NCBI GenBank assembly: GCA_900539525.1
Contig: UQCM01000054.1
Coordinates: 1 to 17,712, forward strand
From: an uncultured Blautia sp.
GTDB lineage: Bacteria; Bacillota; Clostridia; Lachnospirales; Lachnospiraceae
DNA: 17,712 nt
Direction: 5' to 3'
Every line of letters begins with the position of its first letter. Positions within the stretch are counted from its first letter, which is position 1. The translations under genes were made by a program, and so were the position numbers. Positions 1-7,361 of this stretch are shown one piece after another. Below the pieces are notes generated by a model that ran no database searches, was not told the origin of the DNA, and saw only the letters and a program-made list of their open reading frames with translations.

Positions 1-50
1 AGTAGTGGTTGAAACAAGAATCCCCCTGCTTTAGCTGTGGGGAGTGTCAA
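1..50 (+). mobile_element. Right end of an IS200/IS605-family (TnpB-type) element
   Basis: The stretch CAAGAATCCCC...TTTAGC...GGGGAGTGTCAA (15-50) has the layout of the right end, and guide-RNA 3' end, of IS200/IS605 elements in Firmicutes: an imperfect CCCC/GGGG hairpin around TTTAGC followed by GTGTCAA. The first 12 bases read Ser-Ser-Gly-stop in frame 1 and could be the last codons of tnpB, but that gene lies outside the window. The assignment rests on recalled family sequence, not on a search. Confidence 0.5.
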
Positions 51-97
51 GATGATGTTTATAGTCCGTAGAGACTCGAAAAAATGGCAGCAACAGC

Positions 98-131
98 AAA
101 AAAAGGACTGCGTAAAACAGTCCTTTTTCTC
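98..131 (-). terminator. Intrinsic terminator of the cyclophilin gene (probably bidirectional)
   Basis: A perfect 11-bp stem, AAAAAGGACTG (100-110) with CAGTCCTTTTT (118-128), encloses a 7-base loop. On the minus strand it ends in a run of U, about 90 bases past the cyclophilin stop codon. The plus strand also ends in five T, so it can stop transcription both ways, including read-through from the IS end at the left edge. Confidence 0.85.
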
Positions 132-134
132 ATT

Positions 135-166
135 GATATCGGAAATTTCTCTGAATTTCCGATATC
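135..166. repeat. 13-bp perfect inverted repeat
   Basis: GATATCGGAAATT (135-147) and AATTTCCGATATC (154-166) form a perfect stem with a 6-base loop. It lies between the cyclophilin stop codon and the terminator. It has no U-run of its own and may be a 3'-end RNA stabilizer or a repeat relic. Confidence 0.6.
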
Positions 167-214
167 ATAAACCCTCCAGGGGATGCACATGCGCATGTGA
201 AGAGGGACCGGGAC

Positions 215-736
215 TCAGCATTTCACAGGTTCCGGATACTCCACGCCAAAGGTTTCCACAGTCATGGATCGGATCTTCTGCGGATCCAGCGGACGGTCGC
301 TGTAGTCGGTATCTACTTCTGCAATTTTGTTTACCACATCCATGCCTTCAACGACTTTGCCGAATGCCGCATAAGAGCCATCCAGATGAGGTGCGGCTTT
401 GTGCATAATAAAGAACTGGGAGCCGGCGGAGTCAGGATGCATGGCTCTTGCCATGGAAAGTACACCCGGGGTGTGTCGGAACTGGTTGGTAAATCCGTTC
501 TGGGAAAATTCACCTTTAATCGTATAACCGGGGCCGCCCATACCGTTTCCGTTCGGACATCCACCCTGGATCATAAATCCGTTGATGACTCTGTGGAAAA
601 TCAGACCATCATAGAAGCCTTTTTTTACCAGACTGATAAAATTGTTTACGCTGTTTGGTGCAATTTCAGGATACAGTTCTGCTTTCATTACATCGCCGTT
701 TTCCATTGTAATAGTTACGATTGGATTCTGTGCCAT
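215..736 (-). CDS. Cyclophilin-type peptidyl-prolyl cis-trans isomerase
   Basis: This 173-residue single-domain cyclophilin catalyses cis-trans isomerization of Xaa-Pro bonds and so helps proteins fold. No signal peptide is seen, so it is probably cytoplasmic. The fold is complete: FHRVINGFMIQGG at residues 48-59 carries the catalytic Arg49, GSQFFIM at 105-111 lines the proline pocket, and the HLDGSYAAFGKV block follows. The length is normal for short bacterial forms. The ATG at 736 is preceded by AAAGGAAG. It is a single-gene unit with its own promoter (821-849) and terminator (98-131), divergent from the acetyltransferase-like gene. The family is certain; the substrate is unknown. Confidence 0.95.
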   Translation of the reverse strand: MAQNPIVTITMENGDVMKAELYPEIAPNSVNNFISLVKKGFYDGLIFHRVINGFMIQGGCPNGNGMGGPGYTIKGEFSQNGFTNQFRHTPGVLSMARAMHPDSAGSQFFIMHKAAPHLDGSYAAFGKVVEGMDVVNKIAEVDTDYSDRPLDPQKIRSMTVETFGVEYPEPVKC

Positions 737-778
737 TTCGTTTCTTCCTTTCTTAGCTGAACAGCTACGCTGATTTTC

Positions 779-817
779 AGAAACAGGCTGCCATGTACGG
801 CAGCCGGATCTGTTTCT
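779..817 (-). promoter_or_regulatory. Hairpin in the cyclophilin 5' leader
   Basis: AGAAACAG plus GCTGCC (779-792) pair with GGCAGC (799-804) and CTGTTTCT (810-817). This gives a 14-bp stem with one 5-base bulge and a 6-base loop. It begins almost at the predicted transcription start of the cyclophilin mRNA and has no U-run, so a 5' stabilizing or regulatory hairpin is more likely than a terminator. The role is inferred. Confidence 0.5.
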
Positions 818-820
818 TTG

Positions 821-849
821 AGTATAATATGATTTATTGCCGGTGGCAA
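821..849 (-). promoter_or_regulatory. Sigma-A type promoter for the cyclophilin gene
   Basis: On the minus strand, TTGCCA (844-849) and TATACT (821-826) are separated by exactly 17 bases (827-843). This is a near-consensus vegetative promoter facing the cyclophilin gene, with a start point expected near 813-815. Confidence 0.7.
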
Positions 850-855
850 GCAGTT

Positions 856-895
856 CTTGCCAGAGAGGAGAGTATCTTGCCAGAGAGGAGAGTAT
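856..895 (+). repeat. 20-bp tandem duplication
   Basis: A 20-base unit starting CTTGCCAGAG occurs twice back to back (856-875 and 876-895). It carries AGAGAGGAGAG, so the second copy supplies the ribosome binding site for the TTG start at 901. The unit length is not a multiple of three. A third partial match (GCAGAGAGGAGAG) lies near 934. Confidence 0.85.
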
Positions 896-900
896 CGGTA

Positions 901-1719
901 TTGAAAAGAATCTACATAGAGCTTGGCAGACCGTGCAGAGAGGAGAGATCCTTTCAGGCCCTGGTCAATGATTTTCAAAAGAAGCATTATGAGCTCCTGG
1001 AACTGACGGAAGAGAGCTGGAAAGCATCGGACACTGATCTGAAGGAGAGTCTGATTATTACAGACAGGCAGAGTACAGTTAAAAAAGCCTCAGAGAGAAA
1101 TATTGCCTGTGCAGGATACGAGATTTCGGGAAAGACCATCTACCATGCGGATATGGTAGTACAGGGGTTTGATGAACTGGATGCGGAATTTTTCTTGCGG
1201 GTATACAGACGGCATTTCGGCCTTCCATGGACGATTGCCCAGACAGAAAGGCTGTTGATCAGGGAAAGCATTCCGGAGGATTTCCATGCACTATACAGCA
1301 TTTATCAGGAACCGGGGATCACAGCATATATGCCGGGACTTCCCGGAACGAAGGAAGAGGAGCGGGAAACATTTCAGGCTTATATCAGCCATATGTATCC
1401 ATTCTATGGCTATGGAATGTGGACAGTCATTGAAGGATCCAGCGGAAAAATCATTGGAAGGGCCGGACTTGAAAATGCTGAATACCAGGGAGAGAGTATA
1501 CTGGAGCTTGGCTATATGATCAGCAGAGAATATCAGCGTCAGGGATACGGGATGGAGTCTGTCAGAGCAATCCTTCATTACGGATTTGCTGAACTTGGAG
1601 CTGAGAAAATTTATGCACGTATTCACGAGAATAACAGGGAATCCCTGCGACTGATCGAAAAACTGTCGTTTCAGGAAATCCGAAGGGATCAGAAAGAAAT
1701 AAGGGTTTTCTGCAGATGA
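901..1719 (+). CDS. HAD-remnant / GNAT-family N-acetyltransferase fusion
   Basis: From TTG 901 this is 272 residues. Residues 117-272 form a GNAT acetyltransferase domain (RLLIRES start, RQGYGMES acetyl-CoA pyrophosphate loop at about 213-220, then the ARIHENNRES strand-loop). It should move an acetyl group from acetyl-CoA to an amine; the substrate is unknown. Residues 1-110 resemble the C-terminal half of a HAD phosphatase (ESLIITDR, then ADMVVQGFDELD) but lack the DxD nucleophile motif, so this part is probably not catalytic. I chose TTG 901 because AGAGAGGAGAG precedes it at good spacing and homologous proteins, as I recall them, begin near here. The in-frame ATG at 793 lies in the loop of the cyclophilin leader hairpin and reads through the cyclophilin promoter. 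Confidence 0.8.
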   Translation: MKRIYIELGRPCREERSFQALVNDFQKKHYELLELTEESWKASDTDLKESLIITDRQSTVKKASERNIACAGYEISGKTIYHADMVVQGFDELDAEFFLRVYRRHFGLPWTIAQTERLLIRESIPEDFHALYSIYQEPGITAYMPGLPGTKEEERETFQAYISHMYPFYGYGMWTVIEGSSGKIIGRAGLENAEYQGESILELGYMISREYQRQGYGMESVRAILHYGFAELGAEKIYARIHENNRESLRLIEKLSFQEIRRDQKEIRVFCR

Positions 1720-1769
1720 TAACATAAAAATCTTGTATTTCCCACATAAATAGATTACAATGTGCGTAA

Positions 1770-1913
1770 CTGTTCAGAGCCATGCAGATTTATCATATTT
1801 GCCGTGGGGAGCTTGCTCACCAAAGGCAAATATGATAAATCTATAGGGCGAGAGCCCGACATTCGCAAAAGGAAAGCCTCGCAGAGGCGTTTTTGCGAAT
1901 GAGCTCTGAACAG
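1770..1913 (+). repeat. Structured intergenic repeat, copy A (MITE-like)
   Basis: The element is bounded by perfect 10-bp inverted ends CTGTTCAGAG (1770-1779) and CTCTGAACAG (1904-1913). Inside are a perfect 18-bp hairpin (1786-1803 with 1825-1842), a GGGC-GAGA-GCCC tetraloop hairpin (1846-1857), and a 10-bp stem ATTCGCAAAA/TTTTGCGAAT (1861-1870 with 1891-1900) capped by GCCTC-GCA-GAGGC. It folds as a closed multi-armed structure. It fills most of the gap before ecfA1. A second, inverted copy lies at 4510-4643. No protein is encoded. Confidence 0.85.
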
Positions 1914-1995
1914 TGATCGATGGGATTTGAAAAGAGGAACAGGTTGAGAAGCTGTACAGGCGGCTGCCAGCTTCTGGAGGAGTTAAACAGCAGGA

Positions 1996-2847
1996 ATGGG
2001 AATTATTGAAGGAAAAAAACTTGTTTATGAATATAGGAAATATGGAGAGGATGGCGGGGTGGCATCCGTAAACCGTGCGATTGACGGGGTTGATCTGGAT
2101 GTAAAACGCGGTGATTTTGTTGCGATCCTCGGGCATAACGGTTCGGGCAAATCGACGCTGGCGAAGCATATAAACGCGATTCTGGTGCCGAATGAGGGTA
2201 CGCTGTATGTGGATGGAAAGGATACCTCAATGGAAGAGAATGTCTGGGATGTCCGTCAGAGTGCCGGAATGGTGTTTCAGAATCCGGACAATCAGATTAT
2301 CGGCACAGTGGTCGAGGAGGATGTGGGATTTGGACCGGAAAATATGGGGATTCCCACAGAGGAGATCTGGGAACGTGTGGAAGAAAGTCTGAAATCAGTA
2401 GGAATGTGGAAATACCGGAAGAGATCTCCCAATAAGCTTTCCGGAGGACAGAAACAGCGTGTGGCCATTGCAGGTGTCGTAGCGATGCATCCAAAATGTA
2501 TTGTTCTGGATGAGCCTACGGCCATGCTGGATCCTACCGGACGAAAGGAAGTCATCCGCACAGTGCGTGCCCTGAATCAGGTGGAGGATGTGACAGTTCT
2601 GCTGATTACACATTACATGGAAGAAGTGATCTATGCGGATAAGGTCATTGTGATGGATGAGGGAAAAGTAGTTATGCAGGGAACACCGAAGGAAATCTTT
2701 TCACAGGTGGAGAAACTGAAAGAATACCGGCTGGATGTTCCTCAGGTGACGCTGCTGGCGCATGAACTGAAGAAAGCAGGAATGCCCATAGCAGACGGTA
2801 TCCTGACAGTAGATGAATTGGTGGAAGAATTATGTCGATTAAAATAG
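1996..2847 (+). CDS. ecfA1: Energy-coupling factor transporter ATPase EcfA1
   Basis: This 283-residue ABC ATPase is one of the two nucleotide-binding subunits of the ECF vitamin/metal uptake complex. Together with EcfA2 it hydrolyses ATP to power EcfT and exchangeable substrate-binding S proteins. Walker A GHNGSGKST is at residues 46-54, the LSGGQ signature at 148-152, Walker B IVLDEPTAMLD with Asp172/Glu173, and the switch histidine in ITHYMEE. An in-frame TAA at 1984 limits the start, so ATG 1996 is used; GGAGGAG lies somewhat far upstream. The gene overlaps ecfA2 by 16 bases, showing translational coupling. No S component is encoded nearby, as expected for a group II (shared-module) system. 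Confidence 0.95.
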   Translation: MGIIEGKKLVYEYRKYGEDGGVASVNRAIDGVDLDVKRGDFVAILGHNGSGKSTLAKHINAILVPNEGTLYVDGKDTSMEENVWDVRQSAGMVFQNPDNQIIGTVVEEDVGFGPENMGIPTEEIWERVEESLKSVGMWKYRKRSPNKLSGGQKQRVAIAGVVAMHPKCIVLDEPTAMLDPTGRKEVIRTVRALNQVEDVTVLLITHYMEEVIYADKVIVMDEGKVVMQGTPKEIFSQVEKLKEYRLDVPQVTLLAHELKKAGMPIADGILTVDELVEELCRLK

Positions 2848-3698
2848 AAAATCTTAGTTATGTTTACGGGGAAGGGACAGCTTTTGAAAAAAAAGCACTG
2901 AATGATGTGAATCTGGAGATTGAGAACGGACAGTTTATCGGGATCATCGGGCATACAGGTTCGGGAAAATCCACGCTGATCCAGCATCTGAACGGATTGA
3001 TGAAAGGAACCAGCGGCAGGATCTTCTACAATGGGGAGGATATCTACCGGGAAGGTTACGATCTGCGTGCATTGCGCAGTAAGGTAGGGCTCGTGTTTCA
3101 GTATCCGGAGCATCAGCTTTTTGAGATAGACGTATTCACAGATGTGTGTTTTGGTCCTAGAAACCAGGGACTGGCGAAGGAGGAAGTGGAAGCCCGCGCA
3201 CTGGAAGCGTTGCAGCAGGTAGGTCTCAAGGAAAAGTATTACCGGAAATCACCCTTTGAGCTTTCCGGTGGACAGAAAAGGCGTGTGGCCATTGCCGGAA
3301 TTCTGGCGATGCATCCCGAAGTACTGATCCTGGATGAGCCTACAGCCGGGCTTGACCCCAGAGGCAGAGATGAGATTCTGGATCAGATCGCAAAGCTTCA
3401 CAGGGAGAGAGAGATCACTGTTCTTCTGGTTTCTCACAGCATGGAGGATGTGGCGAAATACGTGGAGCGGATCGTTGTAATGAATGACGGAGAGGTGATG
3501 TACGACGATGTACCCCGCAGGGTTTTTCGGCATTACAGGGAGCTGGAGCAGATCGGACTGGCTGCACCGCAGGTGACTTATGCAGTGAAGGCGCTGGAGG
3601 AGAAGGGCTGGAGGATCGATACAGATGCCACTACAGTTGATGAGGCGAAGGATGCGATCCTGAAAGCATGGAAGTGCGGGGAGAGAACATTATGCTGA
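2832..3698 (+). CDS. ecfA2: Energy-coupling factor transporter ATPase EcfA2
   Basis: This 288-residue second ATPase of the ECF module forms a heterodimer with EcfA1. Walker A GHTGSGKST is at residues 40-48, signature LSGGQKRRVAIAG near 143, Walker B LILDEPTAGLD, and switch region LVSHSMEDV. The ATG sits inside the end of ecfA1 (16-base overlap), and the stop overlaps the start of ecfT by 7 bases, so the three products are coupled in translation. Length and motifs are typical. A1 and A2 are told apart by gene order and by the longer N-terminal strand region of EcfA1. Confidence 0.95.
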   Translation: MSIKIENLSYVYGEGTAFEKKALNDVNLEIENGQFIGIIGHTGSGKSTLIQHLNGLMKGTSGRIFYNGEDIYREGYDLRALRSKVGLVFQYPEHQLFEIDVFTDVCFGPRNQGLAKEEVEARALEALQQVGLKEKYYRKSPFELSGGQKRRVAIAGILAMHPEVLILDEPTAGLDPRGRDEILDQIAKLHREREITVLLVSHSMEDVAKYVERIVVMNDGEVMYDDVPRRVFRHYRELEQIGLAAPQVTYAVKALEEKGWRIDTDATTVDEAKDAILKAWKCGERTLC

Positions 3699-4498
3699 GA
3701 GATATTACATTAGGACAATACTATCCGGGAGATTCCGTGCTTCACAGACTGGATCCCAGAACGAAACTGGTGGGGACGATGGTGTTTATCATTTCTCTGT
3801 TTTTGTTCCGCACTTTTGGAGCTTATCTTGTGGCGACTGTATTTCTGGCAGTTGTCATTAAGATTTCAAAGGTACCGTTTAAATTTATGGTGAAGGGACT
3901 GAAGTCGATTCTGATCCTGTTACTGATCACCATGGTATTTAATCTGTTCCTGACACCGGGAACACCGGTGTTTCGCATCTGGAAGCTCGTGATTACCAGA
4001 GAGGGAATCCTGCAGGCTCTGTTTATGGCGATCCGTCTGGTCTATCTGATCATCGGATCTACCGTCATGACACTGACTACGACGCCGAACAATCTGACAG
4101 ATGGAATGGAAAAAGGACTTTCTCCGTTGAAGAAGCTTCATGTGCCCGTGCATGAGGTGGCGATGATGATGTCCATTGCATTGCGGTTTATTCCCATTCT
4201 TATGGAAGAAACAGATAAGATTATGAAGGCGCAGATGGCGCGGGGGGCCGATTTTGAGTCGGGAGGTCTGATAAAAAAAGCAAAAAGCATGGTGCCGCTT
4301 CTGGTGCCGCTGTTTATCTCCGCCTTTCGCAGGGCGAATGATCTGGCAATGGCTATGGAAGCCAGAGGATATCGGGGCGGTGACGGCAGGACGAAGATGA
4401 AGCCGCTGATCTATAAACGAAGAGATTATACGGCCTATGCTCTCTTACTCTGCTATTTATTATGCATCTGCCTGGCCGGATGGTTTCTTCCCTTCTGA
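3692..4498 (+). CDS. ecfT: Energy-coupling factor transporter transmembrane protein EcfT
   Basis: This 268-residue membrane scaffold links the two ATPases to the substrate-binding S protein. Hydrophobic segments are seen near residues 25-60, 65-85, 105-130 and 245-265. The family's two Ala-Arg-Gly coupling motifs, which dock in the ATPases, are present: QMARGADFESG and MEARGYRGGDG. ATG 3692 is chosen because GGGGAGAG lies just upstream and the sequence MLRDITLGQYYPG is the usual start; an ATG at 3668 would extend it by 8 residues inside ecfA2 without its own binding site. It is the third gene of the overlapping operon. Confidence 0.93.
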   Translation: MLRDITLGQYYPGDSVLHRLDPRTKLVGTMVFIISLFLFRTFGAYLVATVFLAVVIKISKVPFKFMVKGLKSILILLLITMVFNLFLTPGTPVFRIWKLVITREGILQALFMAIRLVYLIIGSTVMTLTTTPNNLTDGMEKGLSPLKKLHVPVHEVAMMMSIALRFIPILMEETDKIMKAQMARGADFESGGLIKKAKSMVPLLVPLFISAFRRANDLAMAMEARGYRGGDGRTKMKPLIYKRRDYTAYALLLCYLLCICLAGWFLPF

Positions 4499-4509
4499 CA
4501 AAAACATAA

Positions 4510-4643
4510 CTGTTCAGAGTTCGTTCGCAAAACTGCCTCAGCGAGGCCAGCCTTTTACTCATTTGCCCTATAGCATTATACCACTTGCCCTGGTGAGTAA
4601 GCTGCCCGCGGCAAATGGTATAAATCTGCATGGATCTGGACGG
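4510..4643 (-). repeat. Structured intergenic repeat, copy B (inverted relative to copy A)
   Basis: Read on the minus strand this matches copy A (1770-1913) along nearly its full length: CCATGCAGATTTAT, CTCACCA, GCTATAGGGC, GCCTCGC.GAGGC, TTTTGCGAA and the terminal CTCTGAACAG are shared. The main stem pairs 4577-4589 with 4610-4622. Its sequence differs from copy A, but the pairing is kept. The end next to truA is degenerate. The copy starts 11 bases after the ecfT stop and separates ecfT from truA. Confidence 0.85.
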
Positions 4644-4682
4644 TTACGTAGTATCCATGAAAAGAGGTTGTATTTGGTTGAA

Positions 4683-5432
4683 ATGAAGCGTGTGAAATTA
4701 ACAGTGGCATATGATGGAACAAATTACCATGGCTGGCAGATTCAGCCTAATGGAAGGACGATCGAAGGAGAATTGAACCTGCATCTGTCCGATCTTCTTC
4801 AGGAGGAAATCCGGGTCATCGGAGCCAGCCGGACAGATGCGGGCGTGCATGCACTGGGAAATGTGGCGGTATTTGATACGCAGGCAAGGATTCCCGCAGA
4901 AAAGATTTCCTATGCACTGAATACGAGACTTCCGGCGGATATCCGTATTCAGGAATCAGGAGAGGCAGCTCCGGATTTTCATCCGAGATTCTGCGAAACA
5001 GTGAAGACATATGAGTACCGTATTTTAAACAGGCGTTTCCCGGATCCTGTGAAACGGCTGTATTCGTTTTTCTATTATTATCCTCTCGATGTGGAAAAAA
5101 TGAAAGAGGCGGCAGGATATCTGGTGGGAGAGCATGATTTTCGTGCATTCTGTACCATGAAGCCTGAGATGGAGAATACAGTACGCAGGATTTACTCTCT
5201 GGATGTGAGAAAAGAAGGGGATGAGATCCTGTGCAGAGTTACCGGAAACGGATTTCTCTACAATATGGTAAGGATTATTGCCGGAACGCTGATCCGTGCG
5301 GGAGGTGGATTCTTTCCGCCGGAATATATGAAAACGATCCTGGAGAGCAGGAATCGGGAGCTGGCCGGAGAGACAGCGAGACCGGAGGGGCTGACGCTGG
5401 TAGAGATCAGGTACCCGGAAGAAAACAGATAA
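4683..5432 (+). CDS. truA: tRNA pseudouridine(38-40) synthase TruA
   Basis: This 249-residue enzyme converts uridines 38-40 of the tRNA anticodon arm to pseudouridine in the cytoplasm. The catalytic Asp52 lies in RTDAGVHA (50-57). VAYDGTNYHGWQIQ at the N-terminus, YEYRILN, FRAFCT and NGFLYNMVRIIAGTL are family blocks in order, and the length is normal. ATG 4683 matches the usual start MKRVKLTVAYDG, though the AGAGG at 4663 is better spaced for a TTG at 4674, which would add three residues. Its usual partner ecfT is upstream, but the two are separated here by repeat B. The phosphohexomutase gene follows after 72 bases. Confidence 0.95.
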   Translation: MKRVKLTVAYDGTNYHGWQIQPNGRTIEGELNLHLSDLLQEEIRVIGASRTDAGVHALGNVAVFDTQARIPAEKISYALNTRLPADIRIQESGEAAPDFHPRFCETVKTYEYRILNRRFPDPVKRLYSFFYYYPLDVEKMKEAAGYLVGEHDFRAFCTMKPEMENTVRRIYSLDVRKEGDEILCRVTGNGFLYNMVRIIAGTLIRAGGGFFPPEYMKTILESRNRELAGETARPEGLTLVEIRYPEENR

Positions 5433-5504
5433 CGTTCACATGGATGGTTCAGCGGATCTCTGCAGGCCAGGGTGTGAACAGGAATGGAACAGGAGGAAAA
5501 CAAG

Positions 5505-7022
5505 ATGGAAAACAGGGAAGCAGCTTATCTGAAGCTGCAGAATGGAAGTGATGTCCGCGGAGTGGCACTGGAGGGTGTCGAGGGGGAAGCGGTGAATCTG
5601 ACACCAGAAATCGTACGGAATATTGCTGCTGCATTTGCGGACTTTCTGGCAGAGCGTAAGGGGATGTCTTATGAGAAAATAAAAATCGGTGTGGGACACG
5701 ATTCCCGCCTTTCGGCAGAAGCATTGAAAAGCGCTGTAGTAAGAGGAATCATGGACAGGGGATGCAGTGCCTATGACTGCGGACTGACATCTACGCCGTC
5801 GATGTTTATGTCTACTGTTTTTCCGGAGTTTGCATATACAGGTGCGGTGATGATCACTGCAAGCCATCTGCCGTTTAACAGAAACGGACTGAAATTCTTT
5901 ACGCGCGAAGGTGGACTGGAGAGCAGAGAGATCAAAGAGGTTCTTCAAAAGGCGGCTGCTCTTTCCGAAACAGAGGATAAGGTAGAGGACAGGGAGGCAC
6001 AGAAAGCAGATCTGGTAGGAGCCTACAGTGCCCATATGGAAAAGCTGATCAAGGAAGAGGTAAATGCCGGGGATTACGATCATCCGTTAGAAGGGCTTCA
6101 TATCGTAGTCGATGCATCGAACGGTGTGGGAGGATATTTCACAAAGGTACTGGAGCATCTTGGGGCGTCTACACAGGGAAGTATCTGTCTGGAACCGGAT
6201 GGCACCTTCCCGAACCACGTTCCGAATCCTGAGAATAAGCAGGCGATGGCAGCGATACGGGAGGCTGTTCTCGGGGCAGAGGCGGATCTGGGTATTATCT
6301 TTGACACAGACGGCGACAGAGCCGCCGTTGTATTTGCGAACGGGGAGGAAGTGAATCAGAATGCGATCATTGCACTGATGGCGGCCATCCTTTCCGAAAA
6401 ATATCCGAATACCACGGTTGTGACGGATTCTGTCACCTCCAGTCATCTGACAGAGTTTCTGGAAGGGAAGCTTCAGATGAAGCATCACCGTTTCAAACGT
6501 GGATATAAGAATGTGATCAATGAAGCCATCCGTCTGAATAAAGAGGGGGAAGAGACACACCTGGCTATTGAGACCTCCGGACATGGTGCGGTGAAGGAAA
6601 ATTATTTTCTGGATGATGGTGCCTACATGAGCCTGAAGATCATCTGCAAGCTGGCAACCTGCAGACAGGAAGGAAAAAGGATCGAGGAACTGATCAGTGA
6701 CCTGAAGAAACCGGCGGAAAGCGCAGAGTGCCGTCTGAAGATCATGACGGACGATTTCAAGGAATATGGAAATCAGGTACTGGAGGCTTTCCGCAAATTT
6801 GCAGAAAAAGAAGAAAGCTTTCATGTGGCAGAGAAGAATTATGAGGGTGTCCGCGTAAACTTCGATGATGAGGAGGTACAGGGATGGATGCTGATGCGTA
6901 TGTCCCTGCACGACCCGATCATTCCAATGAATTTTGAGGCGGAAAAGGAAGGCGGCATTGAAATTATAAAAAGCAGGATCCAGCCGTTCCTTGCGCAATT
7001 TGAGTTATTGGTCACTCCGTGA
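5505..7022 (+). CDS. Phosphoglucomutase/phosphomannomutase-like protein (alpha-D-phosphohexomutase superfamily)
   Basis: This 505-residue protein belongs to the family that moves phosphate between C6 and C1 of hexose phosphates through a phosphoserine. ITASHLPFNRNGLKFF carries the active Ser120 (His-Leu-Pro instead of the usual His-Asn-Pro). DTDGDR (267-272) is the Mg2+ loop and ETSGHG (356-361) the sugar-binding loop. In domain 4 the usual SGTEP phosphate loop is replaced by SLHDP (467-471), as in a divergent PGM-like subgroup, so the substrate cannot be named. ATG 5505 has AGGAGG 8 bases upstream; the ATG at 5484 has none. The last codons (Val-Thr-Pro-stop) lie in the palindrome GGTCACTCCGTGACC, which belongs to the repeat sequence that follows. 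It is probably co-transcribed with truA. Confidence 0.85.
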   Translation: MENREAAYLKLQNGSDVRGVALEGVEGEAVNLTPEIVRNIAAAFADFLAERKGMSYEKIKIGVGHDSRLSAEALKSAVVRGIMDRGCSAYDCGLTSTPSMFMSTVFPEFAYTGAVMITASHLPFNRNGLKFFTREGGLESREIKEVLQKAAALSETEDKVEDREAQKADLVGAYSAHMEKLIKEEVNAGDYDHPLEGLHIVVDASNGVGGYFTKVLEHLGASTQGSICLEPDGTFPNHVPNPENKQAMAAIREAVLGAEADLGIIFDTDGDRAAVVFANGEEVNQNAIIALMAAILSEKYPNTTVVTDSVTSSHLTEFLEGKLQMKHHRFKRGYKNVINEAIRLNKEGEETHLAIETSGHGAVKENYFLDDGAYMSLKIICKLATCRQEGKRIEELISDLKKPAESAECRLKIMTDDFKEYGNQVLEAFRKFAEKEESFHVAEKNYEGVRVNFDDEEVQGWMLMRMSLHDPIIPMNFEAEKEGGIEIIKSRIQPFLAQFELLVTP

Positions 7023-7354
7023 CCACATGATGCCTTCGGATTTTCCGCGCTTCGCGCTCCCAAAATCCGAAAAACATTCGAAATCCGCTCATTTTCTTAG
7101 AAAAATGGCTACTTTCTCATGTTTAGCGGGGCCCAAAGTCATGATTTTGTTACAGTTCACACGTCTGCCAGTTCGAGGTGTTTTCTGTGAGTGTAGCGTA
7201 GCGAAAGTCACAGAAAATCCGAGAGTAGTAGCGCGATATGATGCAGAATGCATCATATCTGTGCATCGCGAAGCGTGTTACTGGTCACGGAGTGAACAGT
7301 AACATGATTTTTCATGCAAGCATGAGAATCATGACCTTTTGACACTGGCATCAT
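7010..7354 (+). repeat. Compound palindromic repeat element (MITE-like)
   Basis: Inverted ends ATGATGCC (7027-7034) and GGCATCAT (7347-7354) bracket a chain of palindromes. These are CGGATTTT/AAAATCCG (7037-7069) around GCGC-TTC-GCGC, TTTTCTGTGA/TCACAGAAAA (7181-7217), GATATGATGC/GCATCATATC (7235-7259), GTTACTG/CAGTAAC (7277-7303) and CATGATT...AATCATG (7303-7333). GGTCAC-TCC-GTGACC (7010-7024) precedes it and overlaps the mutase stop. The right third is repeated, inverted, at 17659-17712 and in part at 8203-8233. With the promoter and palindrome that follow, this explains the 560-base gene-free stretch before 7586. Confidence 0.8.
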
Positions 7355-7361
7355 CTAAGTA

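Noticed and set aside
37..408. Plus-strand open frame of 123 codons at the left edge
   Set aside because: It runs through the IS end, both hairpins and the terminator and is antisense to the cyclophilin gene; its product has no protein-like pattern.
1770..1913. tRNA or known riboswitch suggested by the multi-arm fold
   Set aside because: There is no tRNA-like acceptor or T-arm sequence, and an inverted second copy shows it is an interspersed repeat.
4437..4682. N-terminal extension of TruA from an upstream ATG
   Set aside because: It would translate the end of ecfT and all of repeat B; conserved TruA sequence begins at 4683.
6087..6998. Long minus-strand frame of 303 codons
   Set aside because: It is antisense to the mutase gene, which has clear family motifs; the antisense product has none.
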